From Roseovarius sp. 217 (GTDB lineage: Bacteria > Pseudomonadota > Alphaproteobacteria > Rhodobacterales > Rhodobacteraceae), in NCBI RefSeq assembly GCF_000152845.1, contig NZ_CH902586.1:73601-137600 (forward strand): a stretch of 64,000 nt of DNA, read 5' to 3'. The notes under the pieces were generated by a model. It worked only from the letters and a program-made list of their open reading frames with translations, had not been told where the DNA came from and did not search any database. Both the position numbers and the translations under genes were made by a program. This document shows positions 63,401-64,000 of this stretch, in pieces. Positions within the stretch are counted from its first letter, which is position 1. Each line of letters opens with the position of its first letter.

Positions 63401-64000
63401 TCAGGTTCCTGTCCAGACCGGGGATCGCTTTTCGGCAAAAGCCTTCGGTCCTTCGATCGCGTCATTGCTGACGTAAACGGCCTCGTGCTGCCGTTTGCCC
63501 GCTTCCAGACCGCCAGCGCAGCCCAGATCCATCGTGGCGCGAACGCTGCCTTTGGCCGCCGCCACAGAGAGCGGTGCGGCGCTGGCGATCCGTTTGGCAA
63601 GATCGAACGCCCGCGCGCGCACGGCGTCCGGCGTATTCTCGAGATAGTTGGTAAACCCATACGCATGCAGCCGTTCGATGGGCATCAGATCTCCGGTTAT
63701 AACCAATTCCATCAAGATAGGTTGCGGCAGCATCCACAGCGCCGGGGCCGCCCAAGGTGAGCCACGACCAATCTTGACCTCGGTGACGCCGACACTGGTG
63801 CCCTTGAGACCGACGCGAAGATCGCAATTCAGCGTCAGCATCATGCCCCCCGCCATCAGCGATCCGGTCATGGCCGCAATGATGGGCTTCTTGCAGGCGC
63901 GCATCGTTTCATGAAAAGGGTCGCGCATTTTCATCAGGATATCGACGCCTTCATCGCGCGCGATCTGCCCAGCTTCCTTGAGGTCCAGCCCGGCGCAGAA
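63401..64000 (-). CDS. Crotonase-family protein, N-terminus beyond the window
   Basis: The frame is open to the window end. The visible 199 residues begin FCAGLDLKEAG, the oxyanion-hole segment that lies about 60-70 residues into a crotonase, so the real start is off-window. GGMMLTLNCD replaces the first hydratase Glu by Met, while a Glu remains in GVTEVKIG. It precedes and overlaps the next crotonase gene on the minus strand. Confidence 0.82.
   Translation of the reverse strand, partial: FCAGLDLKEAGQIARDEGVDILMKMRDPFHETMRACKKPIIAAMTGSLMAGGMMLTLNCDLRVGLKGTSVGVTEVKIGRGSPWAAPALWMLPQPILMELVITGDLMPIERLHAYGFTNYLENTPDAVRARAFDLAKRIASAAPLSVAAAKGSVRATMDLGCAGGLEAGKRQHEAVYVSNDAIEGPKAFAEKRSPVWTGT

Overview
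The window is high-GC DNA that looks alphaproteobacterial, probably Rhodobacterales. That placement is an inference from codon habits, the TRAP transporter type and the mix of IS families; no rRNA or tRNA gene is present to confirm it. No CRISPR array, phage module or replication origin was seen.

Layout. (1) 1-1676: the end of a receiver-domain protein, then a solute-binding protein of the AmiC/Leu-Ile-Val type with no visible signal peptide. (2) 1670-6016: an IS graveyard. It holds a multiply frameshifted IS5-family transposase, then an IS1380-family element whose transposase is split by a nested IS4/Tn5-like element with a clear 9-bp target duplication. (3) 6044-15049: an A/T-richer accessory block with a Baeyer-Villiger monooxygenase, a TRAP transporter whose binding protein has lost its middle, a TetR regulator, an acyl-CoA ligase, a crotonase and an SDR. 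It ends at an IS30-family element. (4) 16186-23965, all on the minus strand: a metallo-beta-lactamase-fold hydrolase, the biotin transporter BioY, and an operon TetR - carboxyltransferase - hydratase - biotin carboxylase - acyl-CoA dehydrogenase that resembles the liu/atu (leucine/acyclic terpene) clusters. (5) 24190-25636: an IS256-family element with perfect 8-bp target duplications and a palindrome inside its broken transposase gene. (6) 26043-64000: a large acyl-CoA catabolic region with several divergent operons. It carries acyl-CoA ligases, five acyl-CoA dehydrogenases, six crotonases, SDRs, hotdog thioesterases, a 2,4-dienoyl-CoA-reductase-like enzyme, a second complete acyl-CoA carboxylase followed by an HMG-CoA-lyase-like and a citryl-CoA-lyase-like protein, two MaoC hydratases, an alpha-methylacyl-CoA racemase, a thiolase/DUF35 pair, two family III CoA-transferases and an ETF pair.

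How the parts fit. Every promoter region I could define in part 6, plus that of the TetR-carboxylase operon in part 4, contains the same palindrome, tctaacNNNNgttaga (six sites). This argues for one regulon controlled by the TetR paralogues encoded here, one of which is an unusual single-chain fusion of two complete TetR repressors. The enzymes suggest CoA activation, dehydrogenation to the dedicated ETF, hydration, biotin-dependent carboxylation of a beta-methyl enoyl-CoA, and lyase cleavage, with branched or alicyclic (terpenoid- or steroid-side-chain-like) carbon skeletons as likely substrates. BioY next to the carboxylase operon would supply biotin. The substrate cannot be read from sequence, and this combination of modules is the best candidate for an undescribed system in the window.
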